Below the pieces are notes generated by a model that saw nothing but the letters and a program-made list of their open reading frames with translations, was not told the DNA's origin and searched no databases. From assembly GCA_937919795.1 (NCBI GenBank), contig CALFOA010000199.1, forward strand, positions 1-7,428: DNA of 7,428 nt. The letters are read 5' to 3'. This document shows, piece by piece, positions 1 through 6,349 of the stretch. Each line of letters begins with the position of its first letter. The stretch's first letter is position 1. A program made the translations under genes and the position numbers. The DNA is from an uncultured Neisseria sp. GTDB lineage: Bacteria; Pseudomonadota; Gammaproteobacteria; Burkholderiales; Neisseriaceae.

Positions 1-73
1 CCCAGAGGGAGAGGGTGTAATGCCGGCACAACCGGTCGCCCTCGCCCCTTTGGGGAGAGGGAGGGGTGAGGGG
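1..73. repeat. GC-rich REP-like palindromic repeat, cut by the left edge
   Basis: The element has a near-perfect hairpin: arm 39-48, three-base loop TTT, arm 52-61, with one G-A mismatch. The 9-mer GGGAGAGGG occurs at 7-15 and again at 53-61. Bases 1-3 (CCC) followed by AGAGGGAGAGGG look like one half of a second, similar hairpin that continues beyond the window. The run AGGGGTGAGGGG after the second copy resembles the CCCTCACCCC/CCCTCTCCC type of intergenic repeat seen in many proteobacteria, often as closely spaced pairs. It lies downstream of the last gene. There is no T-tract, so I do not call it a terminator. Family membership is inferred from appearance only. Confidence 0.55.
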
Positions 74-150
74 TATCTGCGATATGTGCATAGTCAGGGG
101 ATTTTTTGACAAGCGCCCCTGTTTCCAAAGGATGGCCGTTGCGCCGTCCA

Positions 151-579
151 TCAGTGCCGGTAGAACGCCACCAGAGCCAGGATCACCAGGCACATCAGCG
201 CGTTGCCGATGTTGACCACGATGGCGCGATTCAGCCGCCGCCCGTTGTCCTCGTAGAGCCAGGCCGCCATCGTCATGTTCGAGCTGGTCCAGATCGCCCA
301 AGTGAGCAGCGAATGCTGCTGTGAACTGCCGCTTGCCAGGATGGCCCAGGCCGTGGGCAGGTAGCCGAGTATGCGCACCGAGCTGAACAGCGTGAACGCC
401 CAGGCCAGCAGGCGCAGGTAGTTGCTCCAATCGCCGCCCTCCTCTGCCGCCAATTCATCGAAACGAACAGCCCGTTCGGCAAATATCTGCTGAGCGGGCG
501 CCAAGAAAAACGGTTTGTAAAACAGGCCTTTTTCCACAACAATCTGTTCGGCCGGTTTAATCGGGCTATTGGTTTGCAT
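151..579 (-). CDS. Small membrane protein with one SemiSWEET/PQ-loop-like three-helix unit, function unknown
   Basis: This is a 142-residue protein that I do not recognise by name. Residues 1-50 are soluble and carry mixed charge. Three hydrophobic segments follow, at about 55-82, 91-109 and 118-139, ending in a short FYRH tail. The pattern resembles a single SWEET/PQ-loop unit: GYLPT in the first helix (PQ position occupied by PT, residues 75-76), SLLTWAIWTSSN then AAWLYEDNG in the second, and an NRAIVVNIGNALM third helix. SemiSWEETs are about 85-95 residues, so the N-terminal extension is unusual. The ATG lies three bases after the fdhD stop with no clear ribosome binding site, suggesting translational coupling. 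From about codon 50 onward codon use shifts to almost pure CTG/CTC leucine and ATC/TTC, unlike the TTG-rich neighbours, which suggests an acquired or recombinant 3' part. A transport role would be a guess; a link to formate metabolism is inferred only from position. Confidence 0.75.
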   Translation of the reverse strand: MQTNSPIKPAEQIVVEKGLFYKPFFLAPAQQIFAERAVRFDELAAEEGGDWSNYLRLLAWAFTLFSSVRILGYLPTAWAILASGSSQQHSLLTWAIWTSSNMTMAAWLYEDNGRRLNRAIVVNIGNALMCLVILALVAFYRH

Positions 580-582
580 AAA

Positions 583-1389
583 TTAAGATTTCACATTTAA
601 AAATTCAGGGTGGGTATAAACAGTCTGGCCATCGGCACGGGCAAAGCCGATTAAGGTAAGGTTGGCGGCATCAGCCAAGCGCACCGCCAAGGCGGTTGGC
701 GCGGAAACGGCCACTAAGCAGCCGATGCCAAGCTTGGCGGTTTTCGCTACCATTTCATAGCTGGCGCGGCTCGACACCAGCATCCAGCCGTCCGCCCGAT
801 TCACATCGTTTTTCGCCAGATAGCCTAACAATTTATCCAGCGCATTGTGTCGGCCGACATCTTCAAATACTTTTTGAATTTCGCCTTCAACCACCCAAGC
901 GGCGGCGTGTAAAGCGCCGGTTTGGTTACGCAACGGCAAAACTTGATCAAACCGTTGCAATACTTGGCTAATCTCACCGGCATCCAAGCGGTTTTGCCGC
1001 TCAAGCGGCGCAATATCGGGCATAGCGGCCGCCAAGCTGTCGATACCACACAAGCCGCAGCCGGTGCGCCCGCTGATGTTGCGGCGGTGCTCTTTTAGCG
1101 CAGCAAAACGGGCGGCGGCGATTTCGAGATGCACTTCCGTACCGCCCACGCCCGTTTGCACTTCTATATCATAACACTCGCCCGCTTTTTCCAATATGCC
1201 TTCGCTTAAGCTAAAACCCAGCGCCAGCTCGGCCAAATCCTGCGGCGTCGCCATCAGCACCACATGCGAAATGCCGTTATACACCAAAGCCACCGGTATT
1301 TCTTCCGCAATGCTGTCTTCGTCTTTTTTCAGACAGGCATTGTTGAGCCGGTGTACCGTTGTATGGTAAATCGTGGGATGCTTATCCAT
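583..1389 (-). CDS. fdhD: Formate dehydrogenase accessory sulfurtransferase FdhD
   Basis: This 268-residue cytoplasmic protein is close in length to the 277 residues of E. coli FdhD. Family knowledge: FdhD takes sulfur from the cysteine desulfurase IscS and passes it to the Mo-bis-PGD cofactor, without which formate dehydrogenases are inactive. Family signatures seen are EEIPVALVYNGISHVV (29-44), LALGFSLSEGI (55-65), the GRTGCGLCGID segment with the CxxC pair Cys111/Cys114, EDVGRHNALDKLLG (176-189), LVSSRASYEMV (204-214) and a VYTHPEFL end. I chose the ATG at 1389 because the upstream in-frame TTG at 1461 sits in the loop of a perfect inverted repeat and adds residues absent from E. coli FdhD. 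The chosen start has no good Shine-Dalgarno sequence. An uptake sequence is embedded at codons 17-21. The gene follows the fdo structural genes and probably serves FdoG. Confidence 0.95.
   Translation of the reverse strand: MDKHPTIYHTTVHRLNNACLKKDEDSIAEEIPVALVYNGISHVVLMATPQDLAELALGFSLSEGILEKAGECYDIEVQTGVGGTEVHLEIAAARFAALKEHRRNISGRTGCGLCGIDSLAAAMPDIAPLERQNRLDAGEISQVLQRFDQVLPLRNQTGALHAAAWVVEGEIQKVFEDVGRHNALDKLLGYLAKNDVNRADGWMLVSSRASYEMVAKTAKLGIGCLVAVSAPTALAVRLADAANLTLIGFARADGQTVYTHPEFLNVKS
1328..1339 (-). repeat. DNA uptake sequence, TG-wadDUS dialect, inside fdhD
   Basis: The minus strand reads TGCCTGTCTGAA exactly. This is the 12-base TG-wadDUS dialect named after Neisseria wadsworthii. In Neisseriaceae such sequences are bound by the minor pilin ComP and favour uptake of related DNA. 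Here it lies in coding sequence and encodes Ala-Cys-Leu plus parts of the flanking Asn and Lys codons, in the poorly conserved N-terminal part of FdhD. Confidence 0.9.
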
Positions 1390-1429
1390 ATTTGCTTGGT
1401 TTGTATTGAATATTGTCTGCCATAAACAA

Positions 1430-1479
1430 GCTAGGGCGAACTGACCATTTATCTTGCTCAATCATCAGTTCGCCCTAGC
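1430..1479 (-). terminator. Perfect 15-bp inverted repeat between fdoI and fdhD, possible terminator or attenuator
   Basis: Arms GCTAGGGCGAACTGA (1430-1444) and TCAGTTCGCCCTAGC (1465-1479) are exact reverse complements around a 20-base loop. On the minus strand the stem is followed by TTGTTTATGG, a short and imperfect U-tract. This would fit a partial terminator that lowers fdhD transcription relative to fdoGHI. On the plus strand no T-run follows. It begins 19 bases after the fdoI stop codon. An mRNA-stabilising hairpin or a small mobile palindrome are alternatives; I see no target-site duplication. The rest of the gap, 1390-1429, has no convincing promoter. Confidence 0.5.
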
Positions 1480-1498
1480 AATCAGACTGTTTGTTACA

Positions 1499-2158
1499 TT
1501 AAGATTTAGGCGGATTCTTACCACCGGTTTCCGCTTCGGCTTTCGCCTTGCCCATCACTTCACGATACCAGCGCGGGTGGTGTTTCTTCGCCCAAGTTTG
1601 GGTAACCACACCTTCCACCATCGCGCGGATGGTGCCTTTTACCCAAATCGCCGCGTACACATGCACGATGATACCGGCAATCAGCACCAAGGCCGCCCAA
1701 GCGTGGAACAGCAGCGCCAAACGGATTGCCGGAATCGGGAAATACTCGGAAAAATAGGCGCGCCAAGCAATCAGGCCGGTCGGCAGCAGCACCAGCATAC
1801 AGGCGGTCATCAGCCAAAACATGCCTTTCTGGCCGCCGTTGTATTTGCCGGTATCACCCACCTCATGGCCGTTCAACACTTCCGGTACCGATTTCATCCA
1901 TTTCACATCTTCTTTGTCGATGAAGTTATACCGCCAATAACGGAAAAACTGCACCATAAAACCGATAAACATAATCAGGCCGACAAAGGGGTGGATGATG
2001 CGCGCCAACTGCGGCGTGCCAAACACACCGGTCAGCCAGAAAAAGGCGGGATAGAAAAACGCCAAGCCGGAAATCGCCAACAACACGAAGCAAATCGCCA
2101 CCACCCAGTGGTTGATGCGCTCGGCGCGCGTATATCGCTGAATCAAACGCTCTTTCAT
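1499..2158 (-). CDS. fdoI: Formate dehydrogenase gamma subunit, cytochrome b556
   Basis: This 219-residue integral membrane subunit anchors formate dehydrogenase and carries electrons to quinone through two b hemes. E. coli FdoI is 211 residues and matches along its length: RYTRAERINHW at the start, GTPQLARIIHPFVG (47-60), EVGDTGKYNGGQK (99-111), HVYAAIWVKGTI (166-177) and WAKKHHPRWYREV (189-201). Four hydrophobic helices are visible at about 18-40, 53-75, 113-132 and 147-172. Candidate heme-ligand histidines are His17, His56, His152 and His166, lining up with the four ligands of E. coli FdnI. The ATG overlaps the fdoH stop by one base (TAATG), and a perfect AGGAGG lies seven bases upstream, so translation is coupled to fdoH. 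The C-terminal tail (about 202-219) is Lys/Ala/Glu-rich and slightly longer than in E. coli. fdnI would be an equivalent name. Confidence 0.96.
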   Translation of the reverse strand: MKERLIQRYTRAERINHWVVAICFVLLAISGLAFFYPAFFWLTGVFGTPQLARIIHPFVGLIMFIGFMVQFFRYWRYNFIDKEDVKWMKSVPEVLNGHEVGDTGKYNGGQKGMFWLMTACMLVLLPTGLIAWRAYFSEYFPIPAIRLALLFHAWAALVLIAGIIVHVYAAIWVKGTIRAMVEGVVTQTWAKKHHPRWYREVMGKAKAEAETGGKNPPKS

Positions 2159-3072
2159 TATGCATCCTCCTCACGCTTCAAGATATCGCCTTCTTTGCCG
2201 ATCACTTCCGCTTCTTCTTCCTCGGCGCGGTTCGGGCCGACGGTTACATAGTGGAAGAAGCCGGCCAGCGTGGCGGCGGCAATACCAAAGGTCGCCAGCG
2301 GTTTCAATAAGCCTTTCCACAATTTCACGGTCGGGCTGATAGACGGATTGTTCGGCAGGCCGTGATACAACTCGGGTTTATCGGCGTGCTGCAAAACATA
2401 CATCACGTGCGTACCACCCACGCCTTCCGGGTCGTACAAACCGGCGTTTTTATAGCCGCGATTGTTCAAGTCTTTAAGGCGTTCCTGCGCCACCTGTTTC
2501 ATGTCTTCCTTGGCACCAAACTGAATCGCGCCGGTCGGGCAGGTTTTTACACAAGCGGGCTCTTGCCCCACCGCCACGCGGTCAGAACACAAAGTGCATT
2601 TGTAGGCTTTCTGATCCTGTTTATCGATACGCGGAATATTGAACGGGCAGCCGGAAACGCAATAGCCGCAGCCGATGCAGTTTTCTTCATGGAAATCGAC
2701 GATGCCGTTGTGGTATTGCACAATCGCACCGGGCGACGGGCAAGCTTTCAAGCAGCCCGGATCGGCGCAGTGCATACAGCCGTCTTTGCGGATCAGCCAT
2801 TCCAGCTTGCCGTTTTCTTCCACTTCGCTGAAACGCATCACCGTCCAGCTTTTCGAGGTTAAATCGATCGGGTTGTCGTACACACCGTGGTTGATGCCGA
2901 TGTCGTCGCGGATGTCGTTCCACTCCGAGCAGGCCACTTGGCAGGCTTTACAGCCGATACAGGTGGTTACGTCGATGAGTTTAGCCACTTCCACCGGCTG
3001 GCGCACACCCGGGGGCGGCGTAATTCCAGCCGTGGCGGAGCGGCGTTTGATGTCTAAAGATTGCAATGCCAT
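2158..3072 (-). CDS. fdoH: Formate dehydrogenase beta subunit, iron-sulfur electron-transfer protein
   Basis: This 304-residue subunit relays electrons from FdoG to FdoI through four [4Fe-4S] clusters (E. coli FdoH is 300 residues). The cysteine groups are all intact: Cys38/41/44/48 ([11 protein letters not shown]), Cys99/102/107/111, Cys132/135/138/142 ([11 protein letters not shown]) and Cys159/162/174/178. One transmembrane helix lies at about 255-277 ([19 protein letters not shown]) after the [20 protein letters not shown] signature. An acidic tail rich in Glu follows. In E. coli this helix anchors the subunit with the cluster domain in the periplasm. It has no signal peptide; in E. coli the folded beta subunit is carried by the Tat signal of the alpha subunit. 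The start has a strong ribosome binding site overlapping the fdoG stop, and the gene is separated from fdoG by 11 bases. fdnH would be an equivalent name. Confidence 0.97.
   Translation of the reverse strand: MALQSLDIKRRSATAGITPPPGVRQPVEVAKLIDVTTCIGCKACQVACSEWNDIRDDIGINHGVYDNPIDLTSKSWTVMRFSEVEENGKLEWLIRKDGCMHCADPGCLKACPSPGAIVQYHNGIVDFHEENCIGCGYCVSGCPFNIPRIDKQDQKAYKCTLCSDRVAVGQEPACVKTCPTGAIQFGAKEDMKQVAQERLKDLNNRGYKNAGLYDPEGVGGTHVMYVLQHADKPELYHGLPNNPSISPTVKLWKGLLKPLATFGIAAATLAGFFHYVTVGPNRAEEEEAEVIGKEGDILKREEDA
2166..2171 (-). promoter_or_regulatory. Ribosome binding site of fdoI
   Basis: The minus strand carries the full anti-SD match AGGAGG, seven bases before the fdoI ATG and inside the last codons of fdoH. 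It fixes the fdoI start at the one-base stop/start overlap. Confidence 0.85.
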
Positions 3073-3079
3073 GATCCCG

Positions 3080-3085
3080 CTCCTT
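3080..3085 (-). promoter_or_regulatory. Ribosome binding site of fdoH
   Basis: AAGGAG on the minus strand overlaps the TAA stop of fdoG and lies seven bases before the fdoH ATG. The arrangement suggests ribosomes finishing fdoG re-initiate on fdoH. Confidence 0.85.
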
Positions 3086-6000
3086 ACGCTTTCTCAATAT
3101 TGACCAAAAAGGTTTTGTATTCAGGCGTTTGGGTGTTGCAGTCGCCGACAAACGGGGTCAGCGAGTTCACCAAAAACTGTTTCTCGCCCGATACGTTTAC
3201 CCAGCCGCCATGCAGCGGAATGCCTACCTGATAAACGGTTTTGCCGTTAATATTCAACGGCCCCATGCGTTTGGTGACCACGGCTTTGGCCTTAATCCAG
3301 GCGCGTTTGGAGCTTACTTTCACCCAGTCGCCTTTTTCAATGCCTTTTTCTTTCGCCAATTCTTCGCTGATTTCGATAAATTGCTGGGGCTGGGCAATCA
3401 TCAACAGCTTCACCGATTTCGTCCAGAACTGGAAGTGTTCGGTTAAGCGGTAAGTGGTGCCGACATAGGGGAACTCTTCGTGCGTACCGATGCGGTCTTT
3501 CACGCTGTCAAACAGGCGCATAGCGGGCGACTGTACCACTTTCGGGTGCAGCGGGTTGGTGCCGATCGGCGATTCCAACGGCTCATAGTGCTCAGGGAAG
3601 GGACCGTCCACCAATTTGCGCGCGCAGAACAAACGGCCTACGCCCTCTTCGTTCATGATGAACGGGTTCATACCTGAATCGGGGGCAGCATCGGCTTTGA
3701 AGTCCGGCACATCCGGGCCTACCCATTTTTCGCCATTCCACTTGATTAAGGCGCGGCTCGGATCCCACGGTTTGCCTTCCGGCGAACAAGAAGCGCGGTT
3801 ATACAAAATACGGCGGTTGGCCGGCCATGCCCATGACCACTTCGGCGTTACACCCAAGCCGGTATCGGTATTGTCGCGGCGATCCATCTGGTTGCCCTGC
3901 TGCGTCCACGAACCGGAGAAAATCCAAGTGGCGCAGGCGGTGCTGCCGTCGTCGCGCAGTTGGGCAAAGCCGTCAAGCAATTCGCCTTTTTTGCGCAGGA
4001 TGGTGCCGTCTTTGTCTTTAATATCGGCCAAGGCATAACCGTTAGACTCTTTGGCCATTTCTTCCGGAGTCGGCGCGTGCGGTTTGGCGTATTTCCAAGA
4101 AAGCTTGGTAATCGGCTCAGGCGCGGTGCCGCCTTCTTTTTCATACATTTCTTTGAGCAACAAATGCAGTTCGCCCAAAATATCCAAATCCGGCAAAGCT
4201 TCACCCGGCGGCTCGGCACCCGGATGGTGCCATTGCAGCCAGCGCGAAGAGTTCACAATCGAACCGGCTTCTTCGGCAAAACAAGGCGTAGGCAGGCGGA
4301 ACACTTCGGTTTGGATTTTGGAAGGATCCACATTATGCGCATCACCGTGGTTTTGCCAGAAGGTCGCGGTTTCGGTATCCAGCGGATCCATCACTACCAT
4401 AAACTTCAGCTTGGAGAACGCTTCGGTAACGCGGTGGGCATCGGGGAACGAGCCTTGCGCATTAAAACCTTGCACCAGCAAGCCGTTCACCTTGCCTTGA
4501 TACATCAATTCGACCATCTGCAAAATGTCGTACATTTTGTCCCACTTCGGCAGCCAGTCGTAGCCCCAGTTGTTTTCTTTGGTGGCATTGTCGCCGTACA
4601 TCCATTTCAGGAAGCTCACAAAGAAAGCGGGCGTGTTGCTCCAGTAGTTCAACTGGCCGGGTTGCAGCGCTTTCGGGGTTTGCTTTTCCAGATAATCGGC
4701 AAAGGTAGGATGGCGCTCTTCATTCGGCAGTACCAGATAACCGGGCAGCATGGTAGAGAGCAGCCCCAAATCAGACAGGCCTTGAATGTTGGAGTGGCCA
4801 CGCAAGGCGTTCACGCCACCGCCCGCCATGCCGATATTGCCCAGCAATAATTGAACCATCGCCATGGTGCGGATAATCTGGCTGCCGGTGGTGTGCTGCG
4901 TCCAACCCAGTGCATACAGAATGGTGCCAACTTTATTCGGCGCGGCGGTTTCGCCCCATGCTTCGGCGATTTTCAGGAAGTCTTCTTTGCTCGTACCACA
5001 AATGGTGGTCATCATATCGAGCGTGTAGCGCGAATAATGTTTTTTCAGCAACTGCCATACGCTGCGCGGATGTTGTAACGTGGGGTCGGTTTTGGCATAA
5101 CCGCTGCCGTCCAGCTCGTAATACCACGTTTCATTATTGTATTTTTTCTTGGCCTCTTCGTAGCCCGAGAACATGCCTTCGTCAAAGTCGAAACCTTCGG
5201 CCACAATAAAGCTGGCGTTGGTATAGGCTTTCACATAGTCCCATTGGATTTTATCGTGCTCAATCAGCCAGTTAATCAAGGCACCCAAGAATGCGATATC
5301 ACTACCCGAGCGAATCGGCGCATAGAAATCGGATACCGCGGCGGTACGGTTGTAGCGCGGATCGACCACAAATAATTTGATGCCTTTTTTCTTCTTGGCT
5401 TCAATCACCCACTTAAAGCCGACCGGATGGGCTTCGGCGGCATTACCGCCCATCACCATCACAAAATCGGTATTCTGGATATCGACAAAGGTATTGGTCA
5501 TCGCGCCACGACCGAAAGTCGAAGCCAACGCGGATACGGTGGGGCCGTGGCAAACGCGTGCCTGCGCATCGGTGGCGACAATGCCCAGCGAGCGCATCCA
5601 TTTTTGCGTGAGAATACCGGTTTCGTTGGAAGAAGCAGAAGCGGTCAGCATACCCAAAGTGGGCAAGCGGTGTACCGGTACGCCGTTTTCGTTTTGCACA
5701 ATCAAGTTGGCATCGCGGTCGGCTTTGATGTGTTTGGCAATGCGGGTAAGTGCATCGTGCCAAGAGATGCGTTTCCATTCATTGGTACCCGGTTCGCGCA
5801 CCTCTGGAAACAGCAGGCGGTTGGGGCTGTTGACAAAATCCACCAGCGACGCGCCTTTCGGGCACAAAGAACCGCGGCTCACCGGATGATCGGGGTCGCC
5901 TTCGATGTGGAAGATTTTCTTTTTGGCATTTTTGGCACCATCGCCCATGCTGTAAATAATGGTGCCGCAACCTACCGAGCAATAAGTGCAGTTATTGCGG

Positions 6001-6137
6001 GCTTCGCTGGCACGGCTCAGTTTGTACTGCCGCACCTCTGCAAACGCCTTGCCCGGCAGCATACCCATTGCCGCCAAGCCGGACGCGCCAGCACCGGCTG
6101 CGGTAACCTTAAAAAATTGACGCCGCGTGATATTCAT
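3084..6137 (-). CDS. fdoG: Formate dehydrogenase alpha subunit, catalytic molybdoprotein, cysteine form
   Basis: This 1017-residue protein oxidises formate to CO2 at a Mo-bis-PGD centre (E. coli FdoG is 1016 residues). A Tat signal peptide is clear: RRQFFK at 5-10, a hydrophobic stretch, then AFA before Glu34 as a likely cleavage site, so the enzyme acts in the periplasm. One [4Fe-4S] cluster is bound by Cys50, Cys53, Cys57 and Cys92. The catalytic segment reads QARVCHGPT, with Cys196 (codon TGC at 5550-5552) followed by His197. E. coli FdoG and FdnG have selenocysteine at exactly this position. Later landmarks are [67 protein letters not shown] and the [14 protein letters not shown] end. The reading frame is intact. 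AGGAG lies nine bases upstream of the ATG. It is first in the fdoGHI cluster. fdnG would be an equivalent name, since nitrate coupling cannot be judged here. Confidence 0.97.
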   Translation of the reverse strand: MNITRRQFFKVTAAGAGASGLAAMGMLPGKAFAEVRQYKLSRASEARNNCTYCSVGCGTIIYSMGDGAKNAKKKIFHIEGDPDHPVSRGSLCPKGASLVDFVNSPNRLLFPEVREPGTNEWKRISWHDALTRIAKHIKADRDANLIVQNENGVPVHRLPTLGMLTASASSNETGILTQKWMRSLGIVATDAQARVCHGPTVSALASTFGRGAMTNTFVDIQNTDFVMVMGGNAAEAHPVGFKWVIEAKKKKGIKLFVVDPRYNRTAAVSDFYAPIRSGSDIAFLGALINWLIEHDKIQWDYVKAYTNASFIVAEGFDFDEGMFSGYEEAKKKYNNETWYYELDGSGYAKTDPTLQHPRSVWQLLKKHYSRYTLDMMTTICGTSKEDFLKIAEAWGETAAPNKVGTILYALGWTQHTTGSQIIRTMAMVQLLLGNIGMAGGGVNALRGHSNIQGLSDLGLLSTMLPGYLVLPNEERHPTFADYLEKQTPKALQPGQLNYWSNTPAFFVSFLKWMYGDNATKENNWGYDWLPKWDKMYDILQMVELMYQGKVNGLLVQGFNAQGSFPDAHRVTEAFSKLKFMVVMDPLDTETATFWQNHGDAHNVDPSKIQTEVFRLPTPCFAEEAGSIVNSSRWLQWHHPGAEPPGEALPDLDILGELHLLLKEMYEKEGGTAPEPITKLSWKYAKPHAPTPEEMAKESNGYALADIKDKDGTILRKKGELLDGFAQLRDDGSTACATWIFSGSWTQQGNQMDRRDNTDTGLGVTPKWSWAWPANRRILYNRASCSPEGKPWDPSRALIKWNGEKWVGPDVPDFKADAAPDSGMNPFIMNEEGVGRLFCARKLVDGPFPEHYEPLESPIGTNPLHPKVVQSPAMRLFDSVKDRIGTHEEFPYVGTTYRLTEHFQFWTKSVKLLMIAQPQQFIEISEELAKEKGIEKGDWVKVSSKRAWIKAKAVVTKRMGPLNINGKTVYQVGIPLHGGWVNVSGEKQFLVNSLTPFVGDCNTQTPEYKTFLVNIEKA
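4770..4781 (-). repeat. Near-match to the TG-wadDUS uptake sequence in fdoG
   Basis: The minus strand reads GGCCTGTCTGAT, sharing the internal ten bases GCCTGTCTGA with TGCCTGTCTGAA (10 of 12). It encodes Gly-Leu-Ser-Asp in the conserved [11 protein letters not shown] stretch, so the match may be accidental to coding. It may still be weakly recognised for uptake. Confidence 0.4.
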
Positions 6138-6146
6138 GTTGCTGTG

Positions 6147-6151
6147 CTCCT
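6147..6151 (-). promoter_or_regulatory. Ribosome binding site of fdoG
   Basis: AGGAG on the minus strand, nine bases before the ATG at 6137, supports this start. The start also gives a complete Tat signal peptide. Confidence 0.75.
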
Positions 6152-6165
6152 GCTTTTGTTTTTAT

Positions 6166-6179
6166 TTGATTTGTATCGC
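6166..6179. promoter_or_regulatory. FNR-like half-conserved site upstream of fdoG
   Basis: The plus strand reads TTGAT TTGT ATCGC, which matches the FNR consensus TTGATNNNNATCAA at eight of ten defined bases. FNR family proteins control anaerobic respiration genes in Neisseria. The site lies only 29-42 bases before the start codon, downstream of the promoter candidate, where a bound regulator would repress rather than activate. It is a weak candidate. Confidence 0.25.
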
Positions 6180-6189
6180 CCGAATCTTT

Positions 6190-6201
6190 TTCAGACAGGC
6201 A
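6190..6201 (-). repeat. DNA uptake sequence, TG-wadDUS dialect, in the fdoG leader
   Basis: This is a second exact TGCCTGTCTGAA on the minus strand, in the same orientation as the copy in fdhD. It sits in the noncoding gap between dnaK and fdoG, probably in the 5' untranslated region. It is a single copy, not part of an inverted pair, so it does not form a terminator as paired uptake sequences often do. Confidence 0.9.
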
Positions 6202-6222
6202 TATAAAGACTAATCAGCCTAT

Positions 6223-6234
6223 TTCAGACTACAT
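6223..6234 (-). repeat. Degenerate uptake-sequence remnant
   Basis: The minus strand reads ATGTAGTCTGAA, sharing only the last seven bases GTCTGAA with the exact uptake sequence 33 bases away, in the same orientation. It could be a decayed copy or chance. Confidence 0.25.
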
Positions 6235-6261
6235 TATGCTACTTTAAATTGAAAATAGCTA
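6233..6261 (-). promoter_or_regulatory. Candidate promoter of the fdoGHI genes
   Basis: On the minus strand CATAAT (6233-6238) matches the sigma-70 -10 consensus at five of six bases. At 17-base spacing the -35 position (6256-6261) reads TAGCTA, only three of six. A promoter with a poor -35 often depends on an activator, and a palindrome overlaps this position. An alternative weaker pair is TCTGAA at 6222-6227 with TATATG about 17 bases downstream. Confidence 0.35.
6238..6259. promoter_or_regulatory. 22-bp near-palindrome, operator candidate upstream of fdoG
   Basis: The plus strand reads GCTACTTTAAA then TTGAAAATAGC; nine of eleven positions are symmetric. The left arm GCTACTTT is repeated directly at 6258-6265, 20 bases from the first copy, close to two helical turns. 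The element covers the spacer and part of the -35 region of the promoter candidate. It does not match FNR, NarL or ModE consensus patterns that I know. The regulator is unknown. Confidence 0.4.
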
Positions 6262-6305
6262 CTTTCTGCGCCATTCTTTAAGGATAGACGCAAATCGGCC
6301 ATACA

Positions 6306-6334
6306 AAAAAGCCGACCTTTCCGGTCGGCTTTTT
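6306..6334. terminator. Intrinsic terminator of dnaK, symmetric
   Basis: The stem GCCGACC (6311-6317) and GGTCGGC (6323-6329) encloses a five-base loop and is extended by flanking A and T runs. Read on the minus strand, the stem is followed by six T residues, 40 bases after the dnaK stop. The plus strand also has a T-run, so the element could work in both directions. It isolates dnaK from the fdo genes. Confidence 0.9.
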
Positions 6335-6349
6335 ACTTAAACGATTGGA

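Noticed and set aside
95..121. CAGGGG/CCCCTG inverted repeat as terminator of the last gene
   Set aside because: The stem is only six pairs with a 15-base loop, and no T-run follows it on the minus strand.
130..149. GGATGGCC/CGCCGTCC imperfect hairpin just after the stop of the small membrane gene
   Set aside because: Two mismatches in eight pairs and no T-tract downstream; too weak to call a terminator.
1390..1461. N-terminal extension of FdhD from the TTG at 1461 (24 extra residues)
   Set aside because: The TTG lies in the loop of a perfect inverted repeat, the extra residues are not found in E. coli FdhD, and the ATG at 1389 gives a family-typical length.
1454..2251. Long plus-strand open frame opposite fdoI and fdoH (265 residues)
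   Set aside because: It is antisense to clear, conserved genes, its translation is rich in His, Arg and Gln with no recognisable domain, and it has no supporting context.
3960..4850. Long plus-strand open frame opposite fdoG (296 residues)
   Set aside because: It is a shadow of the highly conserved fdoG coding sequence, with antisense-type composition and no motif.
5550..5552. Possible selenocysteine UGA codon in fdoG
   Set aside because: The codon is TGC, a normal cysteine codon, so no recoding is needed.
5427..6206. Long plus-strand open frame opposite the 5' part of fdoG
   Set aside because: It overlaps the conserved Tat signal and cluster-binding region of fdoG and runs through its leader; there is no evidence of independent coding.
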